Assembly: GCF_036245865.1 (NCBI RefSeq)
Contig: NZ_BTTW01000001.1
Location: 124,001-188,000 of the forward strand
Origin: Corallococcus caeni
GTDB taxonomy: Bacteria; Myxococcota; Myxococcia; Myxococcales; Myxococcaceae
Direction: 5' to 3'
DNA length: 64,000 nt
Shown here: positions 40,611 to 49,918 of the stretch, piece after piece
Layout of the letters: each line of letters opens with the position of its first letter
How positions within the stretch are numbered: the first letter of the stretch is position 1
Notes under the pieces: generated by a model
Told to the model about the DNA's origin: nothing
The model's database searches: none
Seen by the model: the letters and a program-made list of their open reading frames with translations, nothing else
Program-made: the position numbers and the translations under genes

Positions 40611-43418
40611 ATGGAGAAGGAACTGAGTGGGAAGCCGGTGGTCGGAGGCAGGGAGCCGCGTCGCGGAGGCCGCGCGAAGGGCAAGGCGGCGACGGCCTCC
40701 ACGGGGCTGACCGTCGAGCGGTTCTTCACGACGCCCGGCGTGGATCCGGCGGACGAGCTGGCGTGGGAGTACCGCAGCGCGAGCATCAAGGGCGAGGACG
40801 GCAAGGTCGTCTTCGACCAGAAGGACATCGAGGTCCCCAAGTCCTGGTCGATGCTGGCGACGAACGTCGTGGCGTCGAAGTACTTCCGGGGCACGCCCGG
40901 CACGCCGGAGCGTGAGACGAGCGTGCGCAAGCTGGTGGCGCGCGTGGTGGACACCCTCACCCGCTGGGGCGAGGACGGGCACTACTTCGCGTCGGCAGTG
41001 GACCGCGAGGCGTTCCACGCGGAGCTGACGCACCTGCTGCTGCGCCAGAAGGCGGCCTTCAACTCGCCCGTCTGGTTCAACGTGGGCGTGGAGGAGCATC
41101 CGCAGTGTTCGGCGTGCTTCATCAACAGCGTGGACGACAACATGGAGTCCATCCTGGGGCTGGCGCGCACGGAGGGCATGCTCTTCAAGTACGGCAGCGG
41201 CACGGGCTCCAACCTGTCCAGCATCCGCGGCAGCAAGGAGCTCTTGGCGGGCGGCGGCACCGCGTCCGGCCCGGTGTCGTTCATGCGCGGCTTCGACGCG
41301 TTCGCGGGCGTCATCAAGAGCGGCGGCAAGACGCGGCGCGCGGCGAAGATGGTCATCCTCAACGCCGAGCACCCGGACATCCTCGAGTTCATCCGCTGCA
41401 AGTCGAACGAGGAGAAGAAGGCCTGGGCGCTGATTGAAGCGGGCTACGACCCGTCCTTCAACGGCGAGGCCTACGGGTCGGTGTTCTTCCAGAACTCCAA
41501 CAACTCCGTGCGCGTCACCGACGACTTCATGAAGGCGGTGGTGAACGACGGCCCGTGGCAGACGCGCGCGGTGCGCGACGGACAGGTGATGGAGACGTAC
41601 AAGGCCCGCGAGCTGTTCCGGGAGATTGCCGAAGCCGCGCACCTGTGCGGCGACCCGGGCCTCCAGTACGACACCACGGTGAACGCGTGGCACACGTGCT
41701 CCGGCACGGCGCGCATCAACGCGTCCAACCCCTGCTCCGAGTACATGTTCCTGGATGACTCGGCCTGCAACCTGGCGTCGCTGAACCTGATGCACTTCCG
41801 CACGCTGGAGGGTGGCTTCGACGTGGCCGCCTTCAAGCACGCGGTGTCCGTGGTGCTGCTGGCGCAGGAGATCATCGTCGGCTTCAGCCGCTACCCCACC
41901 GAGCGCATCGCGAAGAACAGCCACGACTACCGGCCGCTGGGCCTGGGGTACGCGAACCTGGGCGCGCTCTTGATGGCGTCCGGCCTGCCGTACGACTCCC
42001 CCGCTGGCCGCAACCTGGCGGGGGCCATCACGTCCCTCATGTGCGGCGAGGCGTACGCGACGAGCGCGCGCATCGCGGAGAAGCAGGGCGCGTTCGCGGG
42101 CTACGGCAACAACGCGGAGCCCATGCTCGGCGTCATCCGCAAGCACCGCAAGGCGGCGTACCAGCTGCCAGCGGACGGCGTGAGCGCGGAGCTGCACGCG
42201 GCGCAGAAGGAGGCGTGGGACGACGCGCTCGCGAAGGGCATGGAGCACGGCTACCGCAACAGCCAGGTGACGGTGCTGGCGCCCACGGGGACCATCGGCT
42301 TCATGATGGACTGCGACACCACCGGCATCGAGCCGGACATCGCGCTCATCAAGTACAAGAAGCTGGTGGGCGGCGGCATGCTGAAGATCGTCAACCAGAC
42401 GGTGCCGCTGGCGCTGGAGAAGCTGGGCTACCCGCAGACGCAGGCGCAGGACATCATCGCGTACCTGGACAAGCACGACACCATCGAGGGCGCTCCGCAC
42501 CTGAAGCCGGAGCACCTGCCGGTGTTCGACTGCGCGTTCAAGCCGTCCAAGGGCCAGCGCAGCATCCACTGGATGGGCCACATCGAGATGATGGCCGCGG
42601 CGCAGCCGTTCCTCTCCGGCGCCATCTCCAAGACGGTGAACCTGCCCAATGACGCCACGGTGGAGGACATCGAGAAGGCGTACATCGAGGCGTGGCGCAG
42701 CGGCCTGAAGGCCGTCGCCGTGTACCGCGACGGGTGCAAGCGCACGCAGCCGCTCAACACGTCGCAGGACAAGGCCCCGGAGGCGAAGCGCGCGGTGGCC
42801 GCGGAGCCCATCCCCGCCGTGATGCCCGAGCCCAAGGCGCTCCGCCGCCGGCTGCCGGACGAGCGGCAGTCCATCACGCACAAGTTCTCCATCGGGGGCC
42901 ACGAGGGCTACCTGACGGTGGGCATGTACGAGGACGGCAAGCCGGGCGAGCTCTTCGTCGTGATGGCGAAGGAGGGCTCGGTGGTGAGCGGCCTGATGGA
43001 CAGCTTCGCCACCAGCGTGTCGCTGGCGCTCCAGTACGGCGTGCCGCTCCAGGTGCTGGCGGACAAGTTCTGCCACACCCGCTACGAGCCGAGCGGCTTC
43101 ACGGGCAACCCGGCCATCCCCATCGCCAAGTCCATCACCGACTACATCTTCCGGTGGCTGTCGCTGAAGTTCCTGCCCACGGAGCCCTGCGCGGACGACG
43201 CGGAGGTGACGCCGGTGGAGGAGGCCCGTCCGGAGCCGGTGACGCAGGCGGCGGTGCCGGCCCAGGCGGGGACGCTGCAGCTGTCCGCGATGAACTCGCG
43301 CAACACGTACCTGAACCAGGCGGACGCTCCGCCCTGCCACCAGTGCGGCGCCATCACCGTGCGCAGCGGCGCCTGCTACAAGTGCGCGAACTGCGGCACG
43401 ACCAGCGGCTGCAGCTGA
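40611..43418 (+). CDS. nrdJ: Vitamin B12-dependent ribonucleotide reductase (class II)
   Basis: The protein has 935 residues from the ATG at 40611, with GGAGGTG six bases upstream; a GTG at 40590 has no ribosome site. It shows the class II plan: AFNSPVWFNVGVEEHPQCSA and SCF-type segments (CSACFINSV, a redox Cys), KYGSGTGSNLSSIRG, NPCSEYMFLDDSACNLASLN (active-site region), VTVLAPTGTIGFMMDCDTT, and the C-terminal zinc ribbon CHQCGAITVRSGACYKCANC. It reduces ribonucleotides to deoxyribonucleotides with adenosylcobalamin, with or without oxygen. It is a single gene closed by a hairpin terminator. Confidence 0.95.
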   Translation: MEKELSGKPVVGGREPRRGGRAKGKAATASTGLTVERFFTTPGVDPADELAWEYRSASIKGEDGKVVFDQKDIEVPKSWSMLATNVVASKYFRGTPGTPERETSVRKLVARVVDTLTRWGEDGHYFASAVDREAFHAELTHLLLRQKAAFNSPVWFNVGVEEHPQCSACFINSVDDNMESILGLARTEGMLFKYGSGTGSNLSSIRGSKELLAGGGTASGPVSFMRGFDAFAGVIKSGGKTRRAAKMVILNAEHPDILEFIRCKSNEEKKAWALIEAGYDPSFNGEAYGSVFFQNSNNSVRVTDDFMKAVVNDGPWQTRAVRDGQVMETYKARELFREIAEAAHLCGDPGLQYDTTVNAWHTCSGTARINASNPCSEYMFLDDSACNLASLNLMHFRTLEGGFDVAAFKHAVSVVLLAQEIIVGFSRYPTERIAKNSHDYRPLGLGYANLGALLMASGLPYDSPAGRNLAGAITSLMCGEAYATSARIAEKQGAFAGYGNNAEPMLGVIRKHRKAAYQLPADGVSAELHAAQKEAWDDALAKGMEHGYRNSQVTVLAPTGTIGFMMDCDTTGIEPDIALIKYKKLVGGGMLKIVNQTVPLALEKLGYPQTQAQDIIAYLDKHDTIEGAPHLKPEHLPVFDCAFKPSKGQRSIHWMGHIEMMAAAQPFLSGAISKTVNLPNDATVEDIEKAYIEAWRSGLKAVAVYRDGCKRTQPLNTSQDKAPEAKRAVAAEPIPAVMPEPKALRRRLPDERQSITHKFSIGGHEGYLTVGMYEDGKPGELFVVMAKEGSVVSGLMDSFATSVSLALQYGVPLQVLADKFCHTRYEPSGFTGNPAIPIAKSITDYIFRWLSLKFLPTEPCADDAEVTPVEEARPEPVTQAAVPAQAGTLQLSAMNSRNTYLNQADAPPCHQCGAITVRSGACYKCANCGTTSGCS

Positions 43419-43448
43419 AGGCCGCCGCGGTCGTAGGGTGAAGTGAAG

Positions 43449-43489
43449 AAGGGCTCCGGGGCTTCAAGGCTCCGGGGCCCTTCGTGTTT
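43449..43489 (+). terminator. Hairpin terminator between nrdJ and the convergent MshEN gene
   Basis: AAGGGCTCCGGGG (from 43449) pairs with the CTCCGGGGCCCTT arm ending at 43482, giving a stem of about 14 pairs including G-U wobbles. CGTGTTT follows on the plus strand. It sits 31 bases after the nrdJ stop and directly against the stop of the opposing gene, so it may serve both directions, although the T-run is short. Confidence 0.65.
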
Positions 43490-46400
43490 CAGGGGAAGCG
43501 GTGCAGGCGCGTGCAGATCTCCACCGCGCGATCCGCGATGCGGCCCAGCTCCTCCAGCATGGCGACGTCCACGGGCGCGGGGCCGTGCTCGGCGACGAAG
43601 AAGGCCACGGGCTGCCCGCGCGAGTGGAGCGGGAAGACGAGCAGGTGGTGCTCGGACTCGCCGCACAGCGCGGAGAAGATGGCCTCGTCCTGGGGGGCCT
43701 GCGGAGCGCTGAAGACGCTGGGGCTGGGGCCGTTCAGCGCGGAGGTGAAGAGGGACGGCGTGTCCAGGTCCACCTTGAGCGCGGAGACCTCCGGACGGTC
43801 GCTGCCCGGGCCCCAGGCGCGGCCCACGCGCGCGAGGCCGAAGCTGTCCCCCAGGAGGAAGGCCCGGCGGAAGCGGCCCGCGCTGTAGGCCAGCAGCACC
43901 TTGCCGACCATGCCCTGCGAGTCCGCGGTGTCGAGCGCGGAGAGGACCTGCTCGGCGGTGACGGCGGGGCCGTCAACGGGCGTGTCGGTGGACGCGCTGG
44001 CGGCGGCGAGCAGGGCCTGGGCCGGGTCGATGTTCGCGACGGCCTGCGGCTGCCACGGCTGCTGCATGAACTCCCACGCGGAGGCCAGGGCCACGCCGTC
44101 CTCGGAGGTGGCGGGCGCGGCGGCAGGGACGTCCAGGTCCACGACACGGTCGGCCCAGGTGGTCTCCGGGCTGTGGCCCACGGCGCCCTCCCCTTCCCCG
44201 CCGCCCTGCCAGCCCACGAACTCCCACGTGGAGGCGAGCTGCATGGGTTCTTCCGTGGAGGTGGGCAGGTCGTCGAGGGCGATGGGCGTCCGGTCGCGGA
44301 CCGGGGCCGGGGGGGCGGCCACGAGGCGCGGCTTGGGTGGGGCCGCGGGCTCCGCTGCTTCCGTGGGGGTCGCGTCGGCCGCGGACGGGGAGGCCGGTTC
44401 GGGCGCGGGCTCCGGAACGGGCTTGAGGGCGGGTTCCGCGCTGGAGACGAGGGCGACCTCGAACTCCGGAGGGAGGTCGGTCCGGCGCTCCTCGGTGGGC
44501 GCGGGGCTGGGGGTCTCCTCCAGAGGCGCGGGGGACACTGCGTCGGCCTTGGGGGCGGCGGCGACCTGCCAGGACTCGGCGGTTTCAGCAGGCGTGGCGG
44601 AGGGCCTGGGCGAGTCTCCCGCCAGGCTGAATTCGAGCGCGTCCGCTTCGGCGTCCTGCTTGACGGGTGCGGCAATGACAGACGCCGTCGCAGCCTCCAC
44701 GCGCTCCGGCTTCGCGGCTTCGACAGCGGCGGGCGTTTCCGGGAGGTCCTTGAACTCCATCGCCTCCAGCAGCCCATCGGACTTTGGAGCGTCAGCGATG
44801 GCCGGCGTGGAGATGGGCTCCGGCGGAGGGGCGTCCTTCGATTCAGCCGCGGGCGTGAGTGCTTCGGGAGCTGAGGCCAGGACCGGCTCTGCTTCGGGAA
44901 TCGACGGGGTCTCGTGCGGCTCGGCGGACATCACGTCCACGTCTTCGAGGACGTCCGTGGCTTCGGGGGCCGCTGCCTCTTCGTGATGCTCCGCGGACAT
45001 CACGTCCACGTCTTCGAGGACATCCGAGGCCTCGGCAACGGCGGCCTTGGGCGGCTCCGCCGACACAGCATCCACGTCTTCGAGGATGTCGTCGTCGGAG
45101 AGATCATCACCGGTCGGGACCGCCGCGGTTTCGGGTGCCTTCACGGCTGCGGCTGCGACGGGCGCGGAATCGAACGACTCGGGGCTCAGGCTGACGTCGG
45201 CGTCTTCGACGAACTCGGCATCCAGCACCAGCTCGGACAGCGATGAGGTCTGGGAAGGCCGAGCGGTGGGAGCGTCCGCCTTCGTATTCGACGGGGCGTC
45301 CGAGAATGCATCCGCCCACGTTCCTCCAAGGTCCAGCCCCCCTCCACTGGCGGCCGGGACGTCCGAGGCCGTGACTGCTTGAGCCACGGGGGGCTGGGCT
45401 GCACCTGAAGACAGCTCGACGACAGGATTCGGGGCCGCCGTCTCAGCCCCGGCAATCCCTACCGGAGCCTTCGCGAGGTCAGTGATGGGTTCGGACGAAG
45501 CCTGGACGTCTGGAGCAGGCCCCAGCGTGGCATTCGTTCCGCCAGACAGGCCTTGAGGCGCGATGACTGGAACACCACCGTGAGAGGCATTCGTCGCCCC
45601 GACCGAGCCGTCAGCCATGGCGGGCGGCACGCTCCCGGGAGCGGCGGTCATGGGGCCAGCATGTCCTTGGACAGACACAGCAGACGGGCCTCCCGCCGCG
45701 CCGTGAGCCATCGCAGCCGGGTTCCCCGGCGGAGGCACAGCGACGGGACCCGCCGCACCTGGACGCGGCGGCGGAACGGACGCCGGGACACCCGGAGGAG
45801 GCACGGCGCCCATGGCGCCAACGGCAACCGGGGGCATGGCTCCAGACGGAGGCCCCTGGCGCGGTGGAGTTCCAGGTGGAGGCGGCTGGCCTCCAGGCCT
45901 TCCCTGCGCGGCATTCGGCGGTGCGGCACCCGGCACACCGGGAGGCCCCATCGGACGCGCGCCCACGGGTGCGACACCCGGAGCGGTCGGAGGCCGCTGC
46001 CCCGGAGGCACGGGCCCCGCGCCAGCAGGAGCCATTATCGCGGGCCCAGGCATGCCCGGAGGCGGCCGAGGCGCCGCACCCGGAGGCATGCCGGGCGCTC
46101 CCGGCGGAGGTCCGGCCCGGACCATCCCCGGCGGCATCGGCGCCCCCGGAGGGCCCACCGGACGCGGCCCCGGTGCACCGGGAGTCCCCGGCCCGGCGGG
46201 ACGCATGCCCGGAGGCGGCGTCTTCGGAACGGTAGGGATCCCAGTCGCTGAAGGCCGAGCCCCCGGCGGCACCGGCCCACCCCGCCCGATCATCCCAGGA
46301 GGCTGTGCGCCCGGAGCCCCCGGCGGAGGCGCCGCGCGCGGAGGCGCTCCGGCTCCAGGAGGAGGCCCCCCCGGAGGAGCGCCCATCGGCGCGGCCCCAT

Positions 46401-47373
46401 GCGGAGGCATGCCCGGAGCAGCGGCCGACGGCGCGGCCCCGTGCGGAGGCACACTCGGGAGACCCGCCGCCTGCGCAGGGACGCCGGGCACAGGCGCCGA
46501 CGGCACCCCCGGAGCCACGGGCCCGCCCATCCCAGCCGGAGGCACCCCACCCTGGCGGGCCACCATGCCCGGAGGCTGCGGCGACATGGCCAACCGGGGC
46601 GGCCCGGCCGGAGGACTCCCCCCGGGCCGAGCCATCTCCACGACAGGCGGCGCACGCACCGGCTCCCCCATCACGATGTCCGGAAGCTCCTCGCCGACGA
46701 TGGCCGCTTCGGCCAGGTCCGCGTCGGCGTCCTGATCCTCCGACTCATCGCTGAGGAACTGTCCCGGCGCGAGCCCACCGAACATCCCCGCCACCTCGGG
46801 CTCCGCGCGCACGGGCGCGGGTGGAGGCGGCATGGCCGGCGGCGGCACGACCACCGGCGCCGCGGAGAGGGGGGCCACCGCCGGCATGGACACCGAGCGG
46901 CGCGCGGGCACGGGAATGGCCGCCTTCAGGGGACGCGTCGGCCGGTCGATGCCGTAGCGCAGGTTCTGGTAGCGGAACAGCCGCAGCTCCGGCACCACGT
47001 ACGGCACGATGCGCATCCCGGTGATGAAACCGAGCGCATCCGTGGTCTGCAGATCCAGCGGGTTGGCCATCGCGACCTTCAGCCGCCGGCCCTCCACCGC
47101 GAGCGGGAACGCCTGGTGCTTCTCCGCCTGATCCGCCGTGAGCAGCTTGAGCGTCGCGTCGGTGACGGCGTCGAAGTCCGCCTCCATCGCGACGGGCAGC
47201 CGGGTCAGCTCGCCCAGCACCATGCCCACCGTCTCGATGTCGAGGAACCCCAGCTCCACGAGCCGGGAGCCCAGCCGGCCTCCGTGCACGAGCTGTGCGC
47301 TCATGCCCTGGTCGAGCTGCGCCTGCGTCAGGAGGCCCTTGCGGACCAGCGTCAATCCCAGCTTGTCGCCCAT
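43489..47373 (-). CDS. MshEN-domain protein with giant low-complexity core
   Basis: The protein has 1,294 residues from the ATG at 47373. Residues 1-150 form an MshEN (GspE N-terminal) domain: GLTLVRKGLLTQAQLDQGMS, then GGRLGSRLVELGFLDIETVG and LTRLPV. MshEN domains bind cyclic di-GMP or act as adaptors in type II secretion/type IV pilus ATPases, but no ATPase domain follows. The next ~380 residues are Pro/Gly/Met-rich (PPGMPGP-like), then ~500 residues are acidic Ala/Glu/Pro-rich with internal repeats. The last ~170 residues are globular again (MVGKVLLAYSAGRFRRAFLL to DRAVEICTRLHRFP), perhaps GAF-like. It appears to be a cytoplasmic scaffold with a signalling domain at each end. Confidence 0.78.
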   Translation of the reverse strand: MGDKLGLTLVRKGLLTQAQLDQGMSAQLVHGGRLGSRLVELGFLDIETVGMVLGELTRLPVAMEADFDAVTDATLKLLTADQAEKHQAFPLAVEGRRLKVAMANPLDLQTTDALGFITGMRIVPYVVPELRLFRYQNLRYGIDRPTRPLKAAIPVPARRSVSMPAVAPLSAAPVVVPPPAMPPPPAPVRAEPEVAGMFGGLAPGQFLSDESEDQDADADLAEAAIVGEELPDIVMGEPVRAPPVVEMARPGGSPPAGPPRLAMSPQPPGMVARQGGVPPAGMGGPVAPGVPSAPVPGVPAQAAGLPSVPPHGAAPSAAAPGMPPHGAAPMGAPPGGPPPGAGAPPRAAPPPGAPGAQPPGMIGRGGPVPPGARPSATGIPTVPKTPPPGMRPAGPGTPGAPGPRPVGPPGAPMPPGMVRAGPPPGAPGMPPGAAPRPPPGMPGPAIMAPAGAGPVPPGQRPPTAPGVAPVGARPMGPPGVPGAAPPNAAQGRPGGQPPPPGTPPRQGPPSGAMPPVAVGAMGAVPPPGVPASVPPPRPGAAGPVAVPPPGNPAAMAHGAAGGPSAVSVQGHAGPMTAAPGSVPPAMADGSVGATNASHGGVPVIAPQGLSGGTNATLGPAPDVQASSEPITDLAKAPVGIAGAETAAPNPVVELSSGAAQPPVAQAVTASDVPAASGGGLDLGGTWADAFSDAPSNTKADAPTARPSQTSSLSELVLDAEFVEDADVSLSPESFDSAPVAAAAVKAPETAAVPTGDDLSDDDILEDVDAVSAEPPKAAVAEASDVLEDVDVMSAEHHEEAAAPEATDVLEDVDVMSAEPHETPSIPEAEPVLASAPEALTPAAESKDAPPPEPISTPAIADAPKSDGLLEAMEFKDLPETPAAVEAAKPERVEAATASVIAAPVKQDAEADALEFSLAGDSPRPSATPAETAESWQVAAAPKADAVSPAPLEETPSPAPTEERRTDLPPEFEVALVSSAEPALKPVPEPAPEPASPSAADATPTEAAEPAAPPKPRLVAAPPAPVRDRTPIALDDLPTSTEEPMQLASTWEFVGWQGGGEGEGAVGHSPETTWADRVVDLDVPAAAPATSEDGVALASAWEFMQQPWQPQAVANIDPAQALLAAASASTDTPVDGPAVTAEQVLSALDTADSQGMVGKVLLAYSAGRFRRAFLLGDSFGLARVGRAWGPGSDRPEVSALKVDLDTPSLFTSALNGPSPSVFSAPQAPQDEAIFSALCGESEHHLLVFPLHSRGQPVAFFVAEHGPAPVDVAMLEELGRIADRAVEICTRLHRFP
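44927..45090 (-). repeat. Imperfect 69-bp repeats inside the MshEN-protein gene
   Basis: Three successive units of about 22-23 codons encode VLEDVDVMSAE, VLEDVDVMSAE and ILEDVDAVSAE, each followed by a variable acidic stretch. At DNA level the shared part (CCACGTCTTCGAGGA) recurs about 69 and then 66 bases on. It is a coding repeat, not a CRISPR, since units are in frame and differ in the non-core part. Confidence 0.75.
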
Positions 47374-47506
47374 GTCGGCCCGCAGTCTAGACGGCTTCGC
47401 GGTGCCAATGAGAGGGTGCGCGCGAATACGACCTGCGCGCCCGTCGTGCCCGCCTGCCTGCCGCCGCCAGGCCGGTGCACCTGGCTGGGATTGGGTGCCG
47501 CGCCCG

Positions 47507-49870
47507 CTACTCCGTGTACAGCTCCGCGGAGATGTGGGCGTAGCCGTAGTAGCCGCCCGCCACCAGCAGCTTGCCCGTGGGCAGCAGGGTCGCCGTGTGG
47601 CCCTCACGCTGGATGAGCATGCTGCTCGTGGTCGTCCAGGTGCCCAGCTCCGGGTCGAAAATCTCCGCGGTGTTCGTGTGGTAGGAGCCGTTGGTGATGT
47701 AGGCGAACCCACCGACGACGAGCACCCGGCCCGAAGGCAGCACCGTCGCGGTGTGGTCCACGCGGCCATAGGCCAGGTTCCCCGCACTGCTCCACAGGCC
47801 CGTGGCTGGGGTGTACAGCTCGGCCGTCCTCGTCCAACTCGTGCTCGACGGGGAGCCGTATCCGCTCGTGACGAGCACGCGGCCGTCCGGGAGCGTCGTC
47901 TGCGTGTGATAGCGGCGGCTCACGGCCATGGAGCCCGTGGCCTTCCAGGTGCCGGAGGCAGGGGTGTACAGCTCCGCCGTCGCGACCTGCCCCCCGAGTG
48001 TCCCCTCGCCGCCCGTCACCAGCACCTGCCCCGAGGGCAGCAACGACGCGGCCGCGAAGTAGCGCGGCACGGTGAGGTTTCCGGTGGGAGTCCACTGGTT
48101 GTTGACGGCGTCATAAAGCTCGGCGCTGGCGAGCTTCGTCCGGGTGCCGCCCTGCCACTGCTCGCCGCCCAGCACCAGCACCTGGCCCGTGCCCAGCAGG
48201 ACGGCGTGGTGATAGTCGCGCGCCGTGAACATGCTGCCGGCGGAGGTCCAGATGCCCGACTTCGGGTCGTACACCTCGGCGGAGGCATACGAGTTGGTGT
48301 TGGTGTTGAGGTGCCCACCCGTCACGAGCACGCGGCCATCCGGCAGCAGCGTCGCGGTGTGGTTGCGGCGGGGCACGGCCATGCTGCCGGTGGGCTGCCA
48401 CGTGCCCGTCACCGGGTAATAGAGCTCCGCCGAGGCGAGGGCGTCCCGCGCGGACGTGTCCGTGTTGTATCCCCCCACCACGAGCACCCGGCCGTCCTGG
48501 AGCAGCGTCGCGGTGTGCATCAGCCGCGCGGTCCCCATGTGCTCCGTGCTGCGCCAGCCCATGACGGCGCACTCCGGCAGGCCCGTGAGGATGAACTGCC
48601 TGGACGTGGACAGGCCATGGTTGTTCCGCACCGTGACGCGGATGTCGGGCCACTGGCCCCACGCAAGGCAGCTCGGCGGCGTCCAGAGGACCTCGCTGGT
48701 GGTGGCGCCGGTGGTCGTCTTGCCGAGCGTGCCGGTGCCCGCCGTCCAGGTGAAGGTCAGCGGGCTGTCCTGCGGATCACTCGCCGTCACGCGAAACGTC
48801 ATCGCCCCCACCACGGGCACGGTGTTGCCAGCGGGCGAGGTGCTGACGATCTGCGGGGGGAAGCGCGCGGGGCGAGGGGCGCCCACGCACAGGCGCAGGG
48901 TGCCCTTCGCGACCCCGCCCCGCCCGTCGCTGACGGTGACGGTGATGGGGCAGCGTCCGCAGGAGGTCTCGGAGGGGATGATCTCGTCGTCGGGGGTGAA
49001 GGTCGCGGTGGCGGACGCGACGTTCGTCCATGCCCCCGGGCAGCCGGCGGTCCACTCATAGGTGAGTGCGTCCCCGTCCGTCTCCGTGACGGAGGCCGTC
49101 AGCTGCGTGGGCTCGTTCACATTCACCTGGTTGCGCGTGGCGGTGACGTTCGTCACCTGGGGCCAGGTGTTGAAGGTCGCGGTGAGCACGGCGCTCCCCT
49201 GGCCGGACGTCACCGTGAGCGGGAAGGAGATCGACGCCGAGGCGCCGTGCGAGTCCGTCACCGTCAGCGTCAGGACGACGGGGCCCTCGGTCTCGGGAGC
49301 CGTCCAGAGCGTCGAGGTGCCCGTCGGCGAGGAGAAGATGCCGGCCTGGGCGCTCCAGGAATACGTGAGCGTGTCGCCAGGGTCGGTGACGCTGGCCGTG
49401 ATGTAGACGGTGCCCCCGGGAGCCACGGTGCTGACGGAAGCGACGACGGAGTTGATGCTCGGCACCGCGTTGTCGAAGGGCGGCGGAGTTCCCACCTGCT
49501 GGAGGGTCAACGCCACGGCGGCCAGCTGCCCACCGGTGATGGTGACGTCCTGGGCCTGGCCCTCGAAGCGCTTCACGCCGGACGCGTCGAACGCCTGCGC
49601 GGTGAAGAGGCGCTGGGAGCCGGCGGGGAGCGCGCTGAGCGTGCCGCCCCAGTTCCCGTCCTCGCCCTTCGTCAGCGCGCCGGAGAGGGCGGCCATGTCC
49701 GGCGCCGTCACGGTGACGCTCACCTGGGCGATGGCGTCCGCCCCCACCGCGCCCTGCACCAGCGCCACCAGCTGCGCGCTGCCCGTGGAGGGCTCCGAGC
49801 CGCAGCCCGCGAGCGCCGCCCAGAGTCCCACCAGCAGAAAGAGCCCCCGCCTCTTCCAGATGTCTTGCAT
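47507..49870 (-). CDS. Lipoprotein with Ig/PKD-like domains and kelch repeats
   Basis: The protein has 787 residues. A lipoprotein signal (FLLVGLWAALAGC) is followed by a beta domain, then three Ig/PKD-like repeats around residues 130-440 (VYITASVTDPGDTLTYSWSA, VTETDGDALTYEWTAGC, RVTASDPQDSPLTFTWTAG). The rest is six to seven kelch blades of about 50 residues, each with HTATLLPDGRVLVTGG-type and AELYTPATGLW-type segments, making a beta propeller. Such proteins are common on myxobacterial surfaces and usually bind carbohydrate or protein. The partner is unknown. It lies between the MshEN protein and the polysaccharide genes. Confidence 0.87.
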   Translation of the reverse strand: MQDIWKRRGLFLLVGLWAALAGCGSEPSTGSAQLVALVQGAVGADAIAQVSVTVTAPDMAALSGALTKGEDGNWGGTLSALPAGSQRLFTAQAFDASGVKRFEGQAQDVTITGGQLAAVALTLQQVGTPPPFDNAVPSINSVVASVSTVAPGGTVYITASVTDPGDTLTYSWSAQAGIFSSPTGTSTLWTAPETEGPVVLTLTVTDSHGASASISFPLTVTSGQGSAVLTATFNTWPQVTNVTATRNQVNVNEPTQLTASVTETDGDALTYEWTAGCPGAWTNVASATATFTPDDEIIPSETSCGRCPITVTVSDGRGGVAKGTLRLCVGAPRPARFPPQIVSTSPAGNTVPVVGAMTFRVTASDPQDSPLTFTWTAGTGTLGKTTTGATTSEVLWTPPSCLAWGQWPDIRVTVRNNHGLSTSRQFILTGLPECAVMGWRSTEHMGTARLMHTATLLQDGRVLVVGGYNTDTSARDALASAELYYPVTGTWQPTGSMAVPRRNHTATLLPDGRVLVTGGHLNTNTNSYASAEVYDPKSGIWTSAGSMFTARDYHHAVLLGTGQVLVLGGEQWQGGTRTKLASAELYDAVNNQWTPTGNLTVPRYFAAASLLPSGQVLVTGGEGTLGGQVATAELYTPASGTWKATGSMAVSRRYHTQTTLPDGRVLVTSGYGSPSSTSWTRTAELYTPATGLWSSAGNLAYGRVDHTATVLPSGRVLVVGGFAYITNGSYHTNTAEIFDPELGTWTTTSSMLIQREGHTATLLPTGKLLVAGGYYGYAHISAELYTE

Positions 49871-49918
49871 GCCACGGACGCTAGCCGAGCAGGCGTCCGC
49901 GGACCAATGGACGGGAGT

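Noticed and set aside
40587-43340. Long open frame of over 900 codons on the minus strand opposite nrdJ
   Set aside because: It is a codon-bias shadow; the plus strand has the full NrdJ with all its motifs and a ribosome site.
44900-45100. Evenly spaced repeats resembling a CRISPR array
   Set aside because: Units are in frame in a coding region, translate to similar peptides (LEDVDVMSAE) and the spacers are not unique sequences of constant length. No cas genes are near.
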